The position numbers and the translations under genes were made by a program. DNA of 64,000 nucleotides from Cystobacter fuscus DSM 2262 (GTDB lineage: Bacteria > Myxococcota > Myxococcia > Myxococcales > Myxococcaceae). The notes beneath the pieces were generated by a model. That model worked only from the letters and a program-made list of their open reading frames with translations, searched no databases and had not been told where the DNA came from. The stretch spans positions 124,001 through 188,000 of the forward strand of contig NZ_ANAH02000014.1 of assembly GCF_000335475.2 (NCBI RefSeq), in the 5' to 3' direction. Positions 1 through 9,579 of the stretch are shown here, in pieces; within the stretch, counting starts at the first letter, position 1, and the number at the start of each line of letters is the position of its first letter.

Positions 1-399
1 CGCGCGCACCACACGGCCACGCTGCTGCCCTCGGGCAAGGTGTTGGTCGCGGGCGGTTTCAACCTCCTCGCCGGTGGGTACCTCGTCACGGCGGAGGTGT
101 ACGACCCGGAGACAGGTACCTGGTCCTCCACTGGCAGCCTTGCCTCGAGCCGTCAGAGCCACGAGGCCACGTCGCTGTCTTCGGGCAAGGTGTTGGTGAC
201 GGGCGGCTACAACGGACTCGAGCCCTTCGCCACCGAGGTGTACGACCCGGAGACAGGTACCTGGTCCTCCAGCGGCAGCCTCGCCAGGAGCCGCTATGAC
301 CACACGGCGACGTTGCTGCTCTCCGGCAAGGTGCTGGTCACGGGGGGTTACTCCACCTCCTCGGCGACCCAATCGACGGCAGAGGTGTACACGCCGTAG
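1..399 (+). CDS. Kelch-repeat protein, C-terminal fragment
   Basis: The reading frame is open from the first base of the window and stops at 397-399, so only the last 132 residues are seen. It consists of Kelch-type repeats of about 48 residues. Each has a 'SGKVLV.GGY' strand followed by 'A.EVYDPETGTWSS.GSLA.SR..H'. Such repeats fold as blades of a beta-propeller and usually mediate binding. Myxobacteria carry many long secreted Kelch or galactose-oxidase-like proteins, which is the likely context. The N-terminus, and hence any signal peptide or catalytic domain, lies outside the window. The repeats are very similar at DNA level, so copy number may vary between strains. Confidence 0.85.
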   Translation, partial: RAHHTATLLPSGKVLVAGGFNLLAGGYLVTAEVYDPETGTWSSTGSLASSRQSHEATSLSSGKVLVTGGYNGLEPFATEVYDPETGTWSSSGSLARSRYDHTATLLLSGKVLVTGGYSTSSATQSTAEVYTP

Positions 400-584
400 A
401 CCTCGCCCTCCGAGTCGTTCCTACGCGTCGTCTGACACCCTTTTCGGGAGGGGCCTCCCACTGGCCCGCCCGAGTCGTACGAATCGTCTCGTCCAAATCG
501 TCTGACACCTTCTCCGGTGTAACATGACTCCTGACGCCCGGTGGGAGTCTTCCATGGGGGCGTCAGGCGTGGGTCGGGGTCACG

Positions 585-2693
585 TCACGGGCATACCGAG
601 GTCTCGTCGTTTCCGCTGATGGTCACGCTGCCAGGAGTGGCGGAGAGCTGAGCGCGCAGGGCCGTGGCCAGGCACGTGGGCAGCGCGGGGTTGTCCGTGA
701 TGCTCAGCCAGGACACGGACGTGAGTTCGGGCAGCTCCAGCCTGGTGAGCAGGGGATTGCCGGAGACCAACAGGGAGTCCACCGAGGACAGTCTGCGCAG
801 ATGCGACAAGGAGTGCAGCTTGGCATTGTCCAAGATCTGGAGCGAGGAGAGCCGCGCCAGCCATCCCAGGCCTCCGAGCTGAACCAGCGCGTCGTTCCTC
901 TCGAGCCGGACACCGCCGCCCACGGCCAGGAGATTGTCGAAGAGGAAGGCGAGCTTGGGGTTGTCGATCAGGTTCAGATTGCCGCCAATGGACATCAGGC
1001 TGTCCACATAGAAGAAGTGCCACACCAGCTCATTGCCGATGAAGGAGAAGCTCCCGCCCACGTGGGTGAGGGCGTCCAGGTGGAGCACATCCAGGGCATC
1101 CAGTCGCTCCAGGGTCAGGTCTCCACCCACGATTCGCAGTTGCTCCAGTCCAGGCAGCAGGTACAGCTTCGGGTTGTGCTGGAGGAGGAGGCTGCCCGGC
1201 AGGACCTGCACCGAGGCCCCGAACTCGAAGAGCTCCGGGTTCTCCGTCACCTGGATGTCTTCCCCCACGGTTTCCAGGAAGGAGATGAACCGCGAGAGCT
1301 TCGGATTCTGCGCCACGGTCAGCCGGCCTCCGATGAAGGTCGGGCCGTAGTCGGCATACAGGGACCACCCGTTGGACTCGAGTGAGGCATTGCGCGCCAC
1401 GGATAGGTTCCTTCCGATGTGGCGGACCTTGCTCAGCCCGGAGAGACTCTGCAGTGCCGCGTTGTCCTCCACCCAAAGCGAGCCGGCGATCCGCACGGGG
1501 TTGAACCCCAGTCTCAGGCTGTTCAGGCGCGGGTTGTGGGTGATGGCGACGTCTCCGTGGAACTCTCCACCGCCGGAGATGGAGAACGAGGTGAGCAACG
1601 GGTTGTCATGCACCTGGAGGTAGATGCCGAGTTCCTCGATGGCGGCCGAGAAACTCACCAGCTTCGGGTTGCCGTAGATGCGAACCGAGCTGTCAACGCG
1701 CTTCAGGGACGGCAGGTCGATCTGCTCCACTTCGGAGCCCCTGACGAAGAGAGCACCCGTGATCCGACCCGCTCCCTGGAGCGCCACCACGTCCGCCGCG
1801 GTACGGATGTCGTAGTCACCAAAGTATATCCAGCCGGGTTCCTTCGCCTTGCACTCGTTCCTGCGCAGGGTGATCTCGGAGAAGTCGAGCACCCCGTCCC
1901 GGTCGCTGTCCGTGCCGGCGAGGATCTGCGTGCCTCCGTCCGGGCAGGTCGTGCCACCGCTCAGGATGCGGTGCGTTTCGACCAGCACGGCCTCCGGTGC
2001 TTCGCCACACACATACGAGGTCGTCTCCACCTCGCCATCACCCAGCGAGCCGTCCTTGTCCGTGTCCGTTCCCGCCTGCACGGCCACTCCGCCCAGGGTG
2101 CAATTCGTGCCCGCGGGTTCGGCCTTCGCGCGGATCACCACCGGGGAGGGCTCGGCCTGGCAGCCATAGAAGGAGCGCTCCACCTCGGCGTCGTCCAGCG
2201 TGCCATCGCGGTTGGTGTCCACTCCAGCCCGCACGAGGATGCCTCCCGCCGCGCAGTGGTTCCCCGGGGCCTCTGGCGTCTGCGTCACCAGGACCGACGG
2301 CGAGGGCGTGGGCTCGTTCTGGCAGACGTACTCGGTGGACCGCACTTCGCTCGCGTCCAGCTGGCCATCACCGTTCGTGTCGGTTCCGGCCTCCACCCGG
2401 GTACCGCCGGCCGCGCAGGGCGTGCCCGGTTCCAGGGGCAACCGCCGCACCAGCACCACGGGGACGGAAGGGGCGGTCTGACAGACGTACTCGGTCGACT
2501 CCACCTCCGGGTCCGACAACTGACCATCACCATCCCGGTCGGCGCCCCGGAGGATCGCCGTCCCTCCGCCAGGGCAAGACACGGCGGGCGCCGGGTCGAT
2601 GCGGACGAGGACCGTGGGGGGCTGCTCGGGCTCGCGCCTCTCGCACGCCATCCAGAGCACCGCGCACAATCCGACCACCTGGTACCGTTTCAC
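585..2693 (-). CDS. Lipoprotein with five DUF7151-like Asp-rich repeats and a leucine-rich/receptor-L-like domain
   Basis: About 702 residues. I chose the GTG at 2693 because AGGGGGAAG lies just upstream and the product then starts VKRYQVVGLCAVLWMAC, a lipoprotein signal with the modified Cys near residue 15. Residues ~25-290 hold five repeats of ~50 residues with the pattern C..GG..I.AG.D.N.DG.LD..EV....YVC, which recalls calcium-binding Asp loops and the DUF7151 family. The C-terminal ~420 residues are irregular leucine-rich units (GNP.L..., L..I..., G.L.V..N), like receptor L or LRR domains of secreted myxobacterial proteins. It is probably an outer-membrane surface binding protein. The ligand is unknown. 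It is transcribed divergently from the methyltransferase gene. Confidence 0.75.
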   Translation of the reverse strand: MKRYQVVGLCAVLWMACERREPEQPPTVLVRIDPAPAVSCPGGGTAILRGADRDGDGQLSDPEVESTEYVCQTAPSVPVVLVRRLPLEPGTPCAAGGTRVEAGTDTNGDGQLDASEVRSTEYVCQNEPTPSPSVLVTQTPEAPGNHCAAGGILVRAGVDTNRDGTLDDAEVERSFYGCQAEPSPVVIRAKAEPAGTNCTLGGVAVQAGTDTDKDGSLGDGEVETTSYVCGEAPEAVLVETHRILSGGTTCPDGGTQILAGTDSDRDGVLDFSEITLRRNECKAKEPGWIYFGDYDIRTAADVVALQGAGRITGALFVRGSEVEQIDLPSLKRVDSSVRIYGNPKLVSFSAAIEELGIYLQVHDNPLLTSFSISGGGEFHGDVAITHNPRLNSLRLGFNPVRIAGSLWVEDNAALQSLSGLSKVRHIGRNLSVARNASLESNGWSLYADYGPTFIGGRLTVAQNPKLSRFISFLETVGEDIQVTENPELFEFGASVQVLPGSLLLQHNPKLYLLPGLEQLRIVGGDLTLERLDALDVLHLDALTHVGGSFSFIGNELVWHFFYVDSLMSIGGNLNLIDNPKLAFLFDNLLAVGGGVRLERNDALVQLGGLGWLARLSSLQILDNAKLHSLSHLRRLSSVDSLLVSGNPLLTRLELPELTSVSWLSITDNPALPTCLATALRAQLSATPGSVTISGNDETSVCP

Positions 2694-2832
2694 GACTTCC
2701 CCCTCATGAAGGCGCGGGGCGTGCCCACGCGCGAAGCCGTTGCTCTTGTGCGTGACGAGTCGGTGGGGCGTCAAGCAGGGAAGGGGGCCTCCCTGGTGGA
2801 CTCTCCGACGGGCCTCTAGACTCCCACCCCGA

Positions 2833-5046
2833 ATGGCTCAGCCGAAGAACACCGCCGAACTCTACGCCGCCCAGCACCGGGGCGATGCGGACCACTACGC
2901 CACCTACTTCGCGGGCATGGATGCCTCCATGCAGCAGAAGGTGGCCCTCACCACCGCGCACTTCCCCACGCGCGGCCGGGTGGCCGACATGGGCAGTGGC
3001 TCGGGCCGGGGTACCTACGATCTGGCCTGTCTCTACAATGGCTTGGAACTGGTGGGCGTGGACATCAACCCCGTGTCCGTGGACATGGCCCACGCCACCT
3101 ACCAGCGCCCCAACCTGCGCTTCGTGGCCGGGGACATCGCCGACCCCGTCTTCCCTCCCGAGTCCCTCGATGGCGTGCTCGACTCGTCGGTGCTCCACCA
3201 CGTCACCAGCTTCAATGACTTCTCCCTCGCCCGGCTGGAGACGTGTCTGGACAACCAGGTGCGCGCGCTGCGCACTGGCGGCGTCATCATCATCCGCGAC
3301 TTCGTCATCCCCGAGGGCCCCGACGAGGTCTGGCTCGATCTGCCCACCACGGATGGGGCCGCCGACGGCGACGTTCCCGGCCTGTCCACCGCCGCCCTCT
3401 TCGAGCGCTTCGCCCGCGACTTCCGCTGTAGCGTCAACCGCTCGGGACCGGTGCTCTACACGCGCCTCGCCTCGCCCCACGCGGGCCATGTCCGCTACCG
3501 GCTCGCCCTGCGCGCCGCCAACGAGTTCATCCTCCGCAAGGACTACCGCACCGACTGGGACGTGGAGCTGCTCGAGGAGTACACCTACTTCTCCCAGGCG
3601 GACTTCGAGGCTGCCTTCCGCGCGCGCGGGCTGCGCATCCTCAGCTCCATGCCCATCCGCAACCCGTGGATCCTCGCCCACCGCTACGAGGGGCGCTTCC
3701 ACCTGTCGGGCGTGGACGGGCGGCCCCTGCCGTTTCCCCCCACCAACTACCTCATCGTGGGCGAGAAGGTGCCGCCGGGCGCGGGCGTGGCGCTGCGCGA
3801 GGAGCGCTCCGAGCCGCTCACCACCCCCCGCTTCCTGTCCTTGAGCACCTGGCGCCACGAGGCGTCCCGCGAGGTGTTCGAGCTGGTGGAGCGGCCGGGG
3901 CGCACGCTGGACGTGCTGCCCTGGTTCCGGCTGGACGGCCAGGTGTTCGTGCTCGCCAAGAAGGGCTTTCCGCGGCCCATCGTCAACGCGTGCGCGGACC
4001 ATCCCAACCTCGGCGGCGCGGCGCTCTCGGGCTATGTCACCGAGCCCCTCGCCGCCATCACCCTCGGGGGAGAGGCCGCGCCCCAGGCCATCGCCCGCAT
4101 CCTGCGCGAGCGCGCCGGGCTGGGCGCGGGCCATGTCCTCCACGTGAGCGAGCCGGTGCGCTACTTCACCTCGCCCGGCGGGGTGAACGAGCGCGTCTCC
4201 GCGTATCTGGTGGAGGTGCTCTCGTCGGACGCGCCGCCCGCGCTCGACTACGGCCCGTTCACGAGCGCGGGCTCGGTGCGCGAGCTGGACGCACGCCAGG
4301 TGCTGCGCGCCTGCCACGTGGGCGGCATGGTGGACGCTCGCCTGGAGATCAACATCCACCGGCTCCTGCGCCGGCTGGGCGCTTCCCCGGGGCCGTGGAT
4401 CGGCGCCCCGCTCGCGCTCACCGAGCAGCCCCACGGGCCCCGGGAGGCGCCGGACGCGCTCACCCCCGAGCGCCGCGCCGTCTTCTCCGCGCACGATGAT
4501 GGGGCCACGGGCTACCTGTCTCCGCGCACGGGCACCTTCACCGAGCGGGACGCCCAGGGGCGTGTGCTCGCGAGCGTGCCCCGCGAGTACCTCGTGCCGG
4601 CGGGGGCGAGCCGCAACACGGCGGTGGCGCTGCCGGTGGTGCGCACGCGCGAGGGCTTCCGGGTGGGCCTGGAGCACCGCGAGCTACCGGCGGTGCAGCA
4701 CTTCACGGGGGGCTCGGGGCTCGCGGTGGCGCCGGCCTGGCGGCTGCCGCGCACGCTCTCCCACTTGTCCCAGGTGCCCGCCTTCGCGGCCGAGCGCCTG
4801 CGCGAGGAGTTCTCCGTGACGGTGCGCCGCGCGTGGGAGCTGGGCGGTCCGTACCACACGACGCCCGGGGTCACCCCGGAGCTGGCCTGGCCGTTCGCCG
4901 TGGAGATCGAGGCCGACGCGGCGTGTGACTCCCGCCTGCGCTGGCTCCCGCTGGAGACGCTGATCTCCCGGTTGGATGAAGTGATGGACGCGCACCTGCT
5001 GGTGGTGGCGTGGCGCCTCGCGCACGCGCTGGGCGTGCTGGGCTGA
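2833..5046 (+). CDS. Class I SAM methyltransferase fused to two degenerate Nudix-like domains
   Basis: 737 residues from ATG 2833. A longer upstream frame exists, but homology begins here. Residues ~10-280 form a Rossmann methyltransferase: motif I is VADMGSGSGRG (~49-59), followed by an acidic 'VGVDINP' strand and 'GDIADPVF'. Residues ~340-490 and ~590-737 each resemble a Nudix hydrolase fold of the ADP-ribose pyrophosphatase type. The first has 'ARILRERAGLG' then 'YFTSPGGVNERV', the second 'AERLREEFSV' then 'GGPYHTTPGVTPE'. Neither keeps a full GX5EX7REUXEEXGU box, so hydrolysis is doubtful and the domains may only bind nucleotides. The substrate is unknown. It converges on the histidine kinase gene with a 10-bp gap. 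Confidence 0.7.
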   Translation: MAQPKNTAELYAAQHRGDADHYATYFAGMDASMQQKVALTTAHFPTRGRVADMGSGSGRGTYDLACLYNGLELVGVDINPVSVDMAHATYQRPNLRFVAGDIADPVFPPESLDGVLDSSVLHHVTSFNDFSLARLETCLDNQVRALRTGGVIIIRDFVIPEGPDEVWLDLPTTDGAADGDVPGLSTAALFERFARDFRCSVNRSGPVLYTRLASPHAGHVRYRLALRAANEFILRKDYRTDWDVELLEEYTYFSQADFEAAFRARGLRILSSMPIRNPWILAHRYEGRFHLSGVDGRPLPFPPTNYLIVGEKVPPGAGVALREERSEPLTTPRFLSLSTWRHEASREVFELVERPGRTLDVLPWFRLDGQVFVLAKKGFPRPIVNACADHPNLGGAALSGYVTEPLAAITLGGEAAPQAIARILRERAGLGAGHVLHVSEPVRYFTSPGGVNERVSAYLVEVLSSDAPPALDYGPFTSAGSVRELDARQVLRACHVGGMVDARLEINIHRLLRRLGASPGPWIGAPLALTEQPHGPREAPDALTPERRAVFSAHDDGATGYLSPRTGTFTERDAQGRVLASVPREYLVPAGASRNTAVALPVVRTREGFRVGLEHRELPAVQHFTGGSGLAVAPAWRLPRTLSHLSQVPAFAAERLREEFSVTVRRAWELGGPYHTTPGVTPELAWPFAVEIEADAACDSRLRWLPLETLISRLDEVMDAHLLVVAWRLAHALGVLG

Positions 5047-5056
5047 GCGCGCGGCT

Positions 5057-7378
5057 CTAAGAGGCGGGAGCGGCGGAGCGCTGCTCGGGGGGCGCCAGGG
5101 GCAGCCGCACCGTGGCCACCGCGCCGCCTCCCTCGCGTGAGCGCAGCGAGATGTGGCCGCCATGCCGGCGGACGATCTCCCGCGACACGTACAGCCCCAC
5201 GCCGATGCCCGAGATGCCCGTCAGCTCGCGCCGGTCTCCGCGCTCGAAGCGGCCGAAGAGCTGCTCCTCGTCCTCCACCCGCAGGCCGATGCCCCGATCG
5301 CTCACGCGCAGCTCCGCCTCGCGGCCCGCCACCTCCTGGAGCTCCACCTCGATGACGCCGCCCGTGGGGTTGTACTTGATGGCGTTGGACACGAGGTTGT
5401 GCACCACCTGCTCCAGGCGCAGCTCGTCGAAGTCGCCCAGGAGCGGCCGAGCGGTGAAGGCGAGCGTGTGCAGGGGCGAGGCGGCCACGAGCTCCTCGGC
5501 CACCCGCCGCACCACCTCGCTCAGGTCCAGGCGCGTGCGCTGCAGGGGCAGCTGCTCCAGGCCGAGCTGCGAGGCATCCAGCAGCTGGTTCACCAGGCGC
5601 GTCACCCGGTCCACCTGACGGCTCACGTTGTCCAGGCGCTCGCCGTGCTCGCCGCCCAGCTTGCGCCGCAACAACTGCACGTGCGCCTTGAGCGCCGTGA
5701 GTGGCGTCTTCAGCTCGTGCGAGGCGATGGACAGGAAGGCGTCCTTCTCCCGGCTGGTGCGCTCGATGGCCTCCATCTGCCGCGACAGCTGCCCGGTCAT
5801 GCGATCGAACGTCTCCGCGAGCTGGCTGAGCTCGTGGGGGGCGTCCTGGGCGGCCTCGGAGGCACGCGCCATGCGCTCTCCGGCCGCCTGCCGGGCCGCC
5901 GCGTCGCTCACGGCCTGCACGGGCGCGACGATGGTGCGCGAGAAGGCGAGCGCCAGCAGCACCGCGGCTCCGGTGGCCATCGCCATGGTGACCAGCAGGC
6001 TGAAGTAGGCCCGTTCCACCTCGCGCTGCAGCCGGGTGCCGGGCTGCTCCACCACCACGCGCCAGCCCAGGGACGGCACCGTCACCATGCCGAAGTGGTG
6101 CAGTTGACCCATGCGCACCATCGGCATCCCTTCCTCCCCGGACGAATAGGTGCCCGTGCCGCCGCTGAGCACGTCCCGCAGCGCCTGCTCCAGGGGGGTG
6201 CCGGTGATGCTGCGCAGGGGCTCGTGCCCCGTGAGGGCCGAGTCGAAGACCACGCCGCCGCGCACGTCGGTGACGCGGATGCGCCGGTCGCTGTCCTGCA
6301 CCTGCGCGTGCGCGTGCTGGCGCAACCTCGGCAGGTCCATCGCCGCCACCACGTAGCCCGCGTAGCGCTCGTCCTGGCGGATGGGGGCCACCGCCGCCAC
6401 GAGCGGCCCGGGGCTGTGACTGCGTCCGCTCAGCACGTCGCTCACGATGGGCCCGCGCGCCTGCTGCACGAGCCGCACATAGCCCCGGTCGGAGAAGTCC
6501 GAGCCGGCCATCGCACGGCCCGAGAGATCGTTGCGCGGAGAGAAGGCGAGCGCCAGGCCCTCGGGATTGCCCACGTAGGCATGGTGCACCTCGGGCGAAT
6601 AGGTGACGAGCGCGTCCAGCTCGCCCTCGATGTAGTGCTGGCCGGGCAGCTGGCCCCCGGCGGTGAGCCCCTGGGACAGCGTGCGCGCGAGCTGACCCAC
6701 CCCGTGCCGTACGTGCTCGATGCTGCTCTCGACCTCGTTGGCCACCACCCGGGCGGCGTGCAGGTTTTCTTCCTCCACCTGGCGCAATTGCGAGTCGTAG
6801 CGCTCGCGGCCCTCGGCCCCGCCCAGCACCAGCAGGGGCACCACCGCCCCCAGCGTGAGCGCCGAGCTGAAGGTCCGGCCGATGGAGACCTCCGCCAGCG
6901 GCGGCGGCAAGAGCGGCCGGAGGCTGCGGCGCACGCGGGGGATGAGCAGCAGCACCTGGAGCACCAGCGCCGCCAGCAGCCCGTTCACCGCCTGCTTCAC
7001 CCCCGCCACCAGCACGCCCTCGGCCGGGATGCCCTCCACCAGGTAGTAGGTGAGGAAGAAGTACAGCGGGCTCATCAGCCAGTAGAGGGCATCGGCCACC
7101 AGGGGCGTGAGGCGCCGGCGCAGCGCGCCCACGAAGAGCCCCTCCAGCGCCAGGTTGAGCGCGCCCCATGGGTGGTGCCACAGCCGGAGCGTTGCCAGGC
7201 CCGCCACCGCCCCCGCGACGCCTCCACTCACCGGACCGAACAGCACCGCGGTGATGAGCACCAGCAGGGGCCCGAGCAGCAGATGCACCCCGGGGAGTAC
7301 CTCCAGGGCCGCCAGGTTCAGCCCGCACCCGATCAGCCCGAGCGCCAGACCGTACCCGATTCGCCCCAGGACTTTCAT
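5057..7378 (-). CDS. Membrane sensor histidine kinase (multi-TM, Cache-like, HAMP, HisKA, HATPase)
   Basis: 773 residues. The N-terminal ~170 residues are a multi-pass membrane domain. A further TM (~190-207, 'LTLGAVVPLLVLGG') leads into an extracytoplasmic sensor of ~240 residues with Cache-like features ('DLSGRAMAGSDFSDRGYVR'). A TM at ~458-480 is followed by HAMP. The HisKA box 'FLSIASHELKTPLTAL' puts the phosphorylated His near 550. The ATPase has N box 'NLVSNAIKYNP', G1 'SDRGIGL' and G2 'GIGVGLYVS'. No receiver domain or adjacent response regulator is present, so it is an orphan kinase, which is common in myxobacteria. Signal and partner are unknown. It is divergent from the OmpA-like gene. 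Confidence 0.9.
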   Translation of the reverse strand: MKVLGRIGYGLALGLIGCGLNLAALEVLPGVHLLLGPLLVLITAVLFGPVSGGVAGAVAGLATLRLWHHPWGALNLALEGLFVGALRRRLTPLVADALYWLMSPLYFFLTYYLVEGIPAEGVLVAGVKQAVNGLLAALVLQVLLLIPRVRRSLRPLLPPPLAEVSIGRTFSSALTLGAVVPLLVLGGAEGRERYDSQLRQVEEENLHAARVVANEVESSIEHVRHGVGQLARTLSQGLTAGGQLPGQHYIEGELDALVTYSPEVHHAYVGNPEGLALAFSPRNDLSGRAMAGSDFSDRGYVRLVQQARGPIVSDVLSGRSHSPGPLVAAVAPIRQDERYAGYVVAAMDLPRLRQHAHAQVQDSDRRIRVTDVRGGVVFDSALTGHEPLRSITGTPLEQALRDVLSGGTGTYSSGEEGMPMVRMGQLHHFGMVTVPSLGWRVVVEQPGTRLQREVERAYFSLLVTMAMATGAAVLLALAFSRTIVAPVQAVSDAAARQAAGERMARASEAAQDAPHELSQLAETFDRMTGQLSRQMEAIERTSREKDAFLSIASHELKTPLTALKAHVQLLRRKLGGEHGERLDNVSRQVDRVTRLVNQLLDASQLGLEQLPLQRTRLDLSEVVRRVAEELVAASPLHTLAFTARPLLGDFDELRLEQVVHNLVSNAIKYNPTGGVIEVELQEVAGREAELRVSDRGIGLRVEDEEQLFGRFERGDRRELTGISGIGVGLYVSREIVRRHGGHISLRSREGGGAVATVRLPLAPPEQRSAAPAS

Positions 7379-7711
7379 CGGCGCCCAGGGTGCGCACCAG
7401 ATGACGTCCTGGCAACGATTCTTTTGCCCTGACTACTCGCCCGGAGTAGGACGGTGGCCTTCACGGATGCATGAGCGGGTGGGAACGAATGGCTCCTTCC
7501 CGGTCGTCTGGCTTCCCGAGGACGCCCCCTTGTAGGGCCGGCTGGCGGACGCCTGGGAGAAGGCCTGGGATGGCCCTCGTTGCCTCGGTTGTTGGAACGC
7601 CCGCCGTTCCAGTGTCCAGGCGTTTTTCCTCTCCTGCTCCAAAACTGGAACCAGTGCCATGGCGGGGTTCGAATGGGACGAGACCCGTTGAGACCCCATC
7701 ACGGAGAAATC
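7379..7711. other. Intergenic region between histidine kinase and OmpA/AgmC operon
   Basis: This 333-bp gap lies between two divergent genes and should hold both promoters. The short frames crossing it have no recognisable product and look like high-GC shadows. The only clear element is the GGAGAA ribosome-binding site immediately upstream of 7712. I see no convincing sigma70 or sigma54 promoter. Confidence 0.5.
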
Positions 7712-9559
7712 ATGAGCCACACCAAACCGTCCTCCCCCCCGGGGACGAAGCGGGAGGGAGGTCCGTCGAAGTGGTCGACGGTCGCCGGACGCCTGTGCGT
7801 CGCCGCCTCCTTGTTGTCCTCCCCGGCCGTGTTCGCGCAACCGGCGGGGCTGGCCTCCTTCGAGCTGGAGCGGCTGGAGCTGAATCCCAGTGCGCGGGGC
7901 TCCCTGGTGCTGGGCACCGGCGAGCTGTTGCCCGAGGGCAGCGCGCGCCTGTCGGTGGCGGGTCATTACGAGAGCAACCCGCTGTCGCTCTACCGCGAGG
8001 GCGAGCGGTTGGGGGCGGTGGTGGGAGCTCGAGTGACCGGGCACCTGCTGGCGGCGTGGGCGCCCCTGCGCTGGTTGGAGCTGGGCGCGCAGGTGCCCCT
8101 GGTGGTCTGGCAGCGGGGAGATGATCTCTCGGCCCGAGGGGTCCCGGCGCCCGCGAGCGCGGGCCTGGGCACGCCCCTGCTCCACGTCCGGCTGGGTCTG
8201 CTCGCGCAACAGCGCCAGGCGCCGGTGGACCTCGCGCTCGAGCTGGGCGTGGGCCTGCCCCTGGGTAGCGCGGAGGCGCTCTCGCGCGATGGCGCCGTGC
8301 GGCTCGCCCCCAAGGTGATGCTGGGCCGCGAGCTGGGCTGGCTGCGCACCGGCATGGAGGTGGGGGTGCTGGTGCGGCCCGCGGTCGTCCTCGGAGATGG
8401 GACGAAGGTGCAGGACGAGGTGGGCAACGAGCTGCGCCTGGGCGCGGCGGTGTCCACCCGGGGCGCGGGCCTGCGCGGTGAGTTGAGCGTGCGGGGCTCC
8501 GTGCCGCTCGCCGCCCGCGAGTCGGGCGCCGTGGAGGTGCTGGCGGGCCTGCGCCTGCCGGTGGGCTCGTCCGCCGAGGTCTACGCGCTGGGCGGTCCGG
8601 GGTTCGGTGCCGCCCCGGGCACGCCGGCCTTCCGCGTGCTGCTCGGCGTGGCCATGGGGGGTCGCGACCGCTCGGCCGCCGCCGCGGGTCCGGATGCGGA
8701 TGGGGACGGGGTGGGCGACGCGCGGGACAAGTGCCCCACGGAAGCGGGTCCGGCCTCGCGCCAGGGCTGCCCGGTGAAGGACGAGGACCGGGACGGCATC
8801 GCGGACGAGTACGACAAGTGCCCCACGAAGGTGGGGCCGCCCTCGAGCCTGGGCTGCCCGGTGCCAGTGAAGGACACGGACCAGGATGGCATCGCGGACA
8901 CGGGCGATGACTGCCCGAAGGAGCCGGGTCCGGCCTCGAGCCTGGGCTGCCCGGTGCGGCTCGTGGACGCGGACGCGGACAAGGATGGGGTCGCCGACAG
9001 CGTGGATGGTTGTCCGAAGGAAGCGGGCCCGGCCTCGAGCCAGGGCTGCCCGGTGAAGCGCGCGGACGCGAACGCGGATGGGGACAAGGACAAGGACGGC
9101 GTGGCGGACGCCCAGGACAACTGCCCCACCGAGGCCGGAGTGGCCACCAACCAGGGCTGCCCGGAGAAGCAGAAGCAGCTCGTGGCCCTGCAGTCCGGCA
9201 AGCTCGAGCTCAAGGAGCAGGTGGCCTTCGTCAACCGCAAGGCCGTCATCCAGCCGAACTCCTTCGCGCTGTTGAATCAGGTGTCCAGCATCCTCGGCCA
9301 GCACCCGGAGTTCGGGCGGGTCATCATCGAGGGGCACACGGACAACCGTGGCAACGCGGCGGCCAATCGCAAGCTGTCGCTGGCGCGCGCCGAGGCGGTG
9401 AAGGCCTATCTGGTGAGCAAGGGCGTGCAGGCCTCGCGCCTGGAGACCAAGGGCCTGGGTCCCGATCAGCCCATCCGCTCCAACCTGACGGAAAGCGGCC
9501 GCGTGGCCAACCGCCGCGTGGAATTCATCATCGCCACCCCTGAGCGCGAGCAGAAGTAG
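7712..9559 (+). CDS. OmpA-family outer-membrane protein with thrombospondin type 3 repeats
   Basis: 615 residues. ATG 7712 is preceded by GGAGAAATC. A signal peptide ends near AVFAQPA. Residues ~40-325 look like a beta-barrel with alternating strands rich in L, V and G. Residues ~328-485 contain about five calcium-binding thrombospondin type 3 repeats (D.D.DG..D..D.CP.E.GP...GCP). Residues ~490-612 are an OmpA/MotB peptidoglycan-binding domain with 'IIEGHTDNRGNAAANRKLS' and 'SGRVANRRVEFI'. The protein likely ties the outer membrane to the cell wall. The next gene starts 20 bp downstream on the same strand, so the two are probably co-transcribed. Confidence 0.9.
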   Translation: MSHTKPSSPPGTKREGGPSKWSTVAGRLCVAASLLSSPAVFAQPAGLASFELERLELNPSARGSLVLGTGELLPEGSARLSVAGHYESNPLSLYREGERLGAVVGARVTGHLLAAWAPLRWLELGAQVPLVVWQRGDDLSARGVPAPASAGLGTPLLHVRLGLLAQQRQAPVDLALELGVGLPLGSAEALSRDGAVRLAPKVMLGRELGWLRTGMEVGVLVRPAVVLGDGTKVQDEVGNELRLGAAVSTRGAGLRGELSVRGSVPLAARESGAVEVLAGLRLPVGSSAEVYALGGPGFGAAPGTPAFRVLLGVAMGGRDRSAAAAGPDADGDGVGDARDKCPTEAGPASRQGCPVKDEDRDGIADEYDKCPTKVGPPSSLGCPVPVKDTDQDGIADTGDDCPKEPGPASSLGCPVRLVDADADKDGVADSVDGCPKEAGPASSQGCPVKRADANADGDKDKDGVADAQDNCPTEAGVATNQGCPEKQKQLVALQSGKLELKEQVAFVNRKAVIQPNSFALLNQVSSILGQHPEFGRVIIEGHTDNRGNAAANRKLSLARAEAVKAYLVSKGVQASRLETKGLGPDQPIRSNLTESGRVANRRVEFIIATPEREQK

Positions 9560-9579
9560 CCGACGAGGACAGGAAGACC

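Noticed and set aside
2704..4677. 657-codon minus-strand frame over the methyltransferase
   Set aside because: Low-complexity shadow with no domain and no ribosome site.
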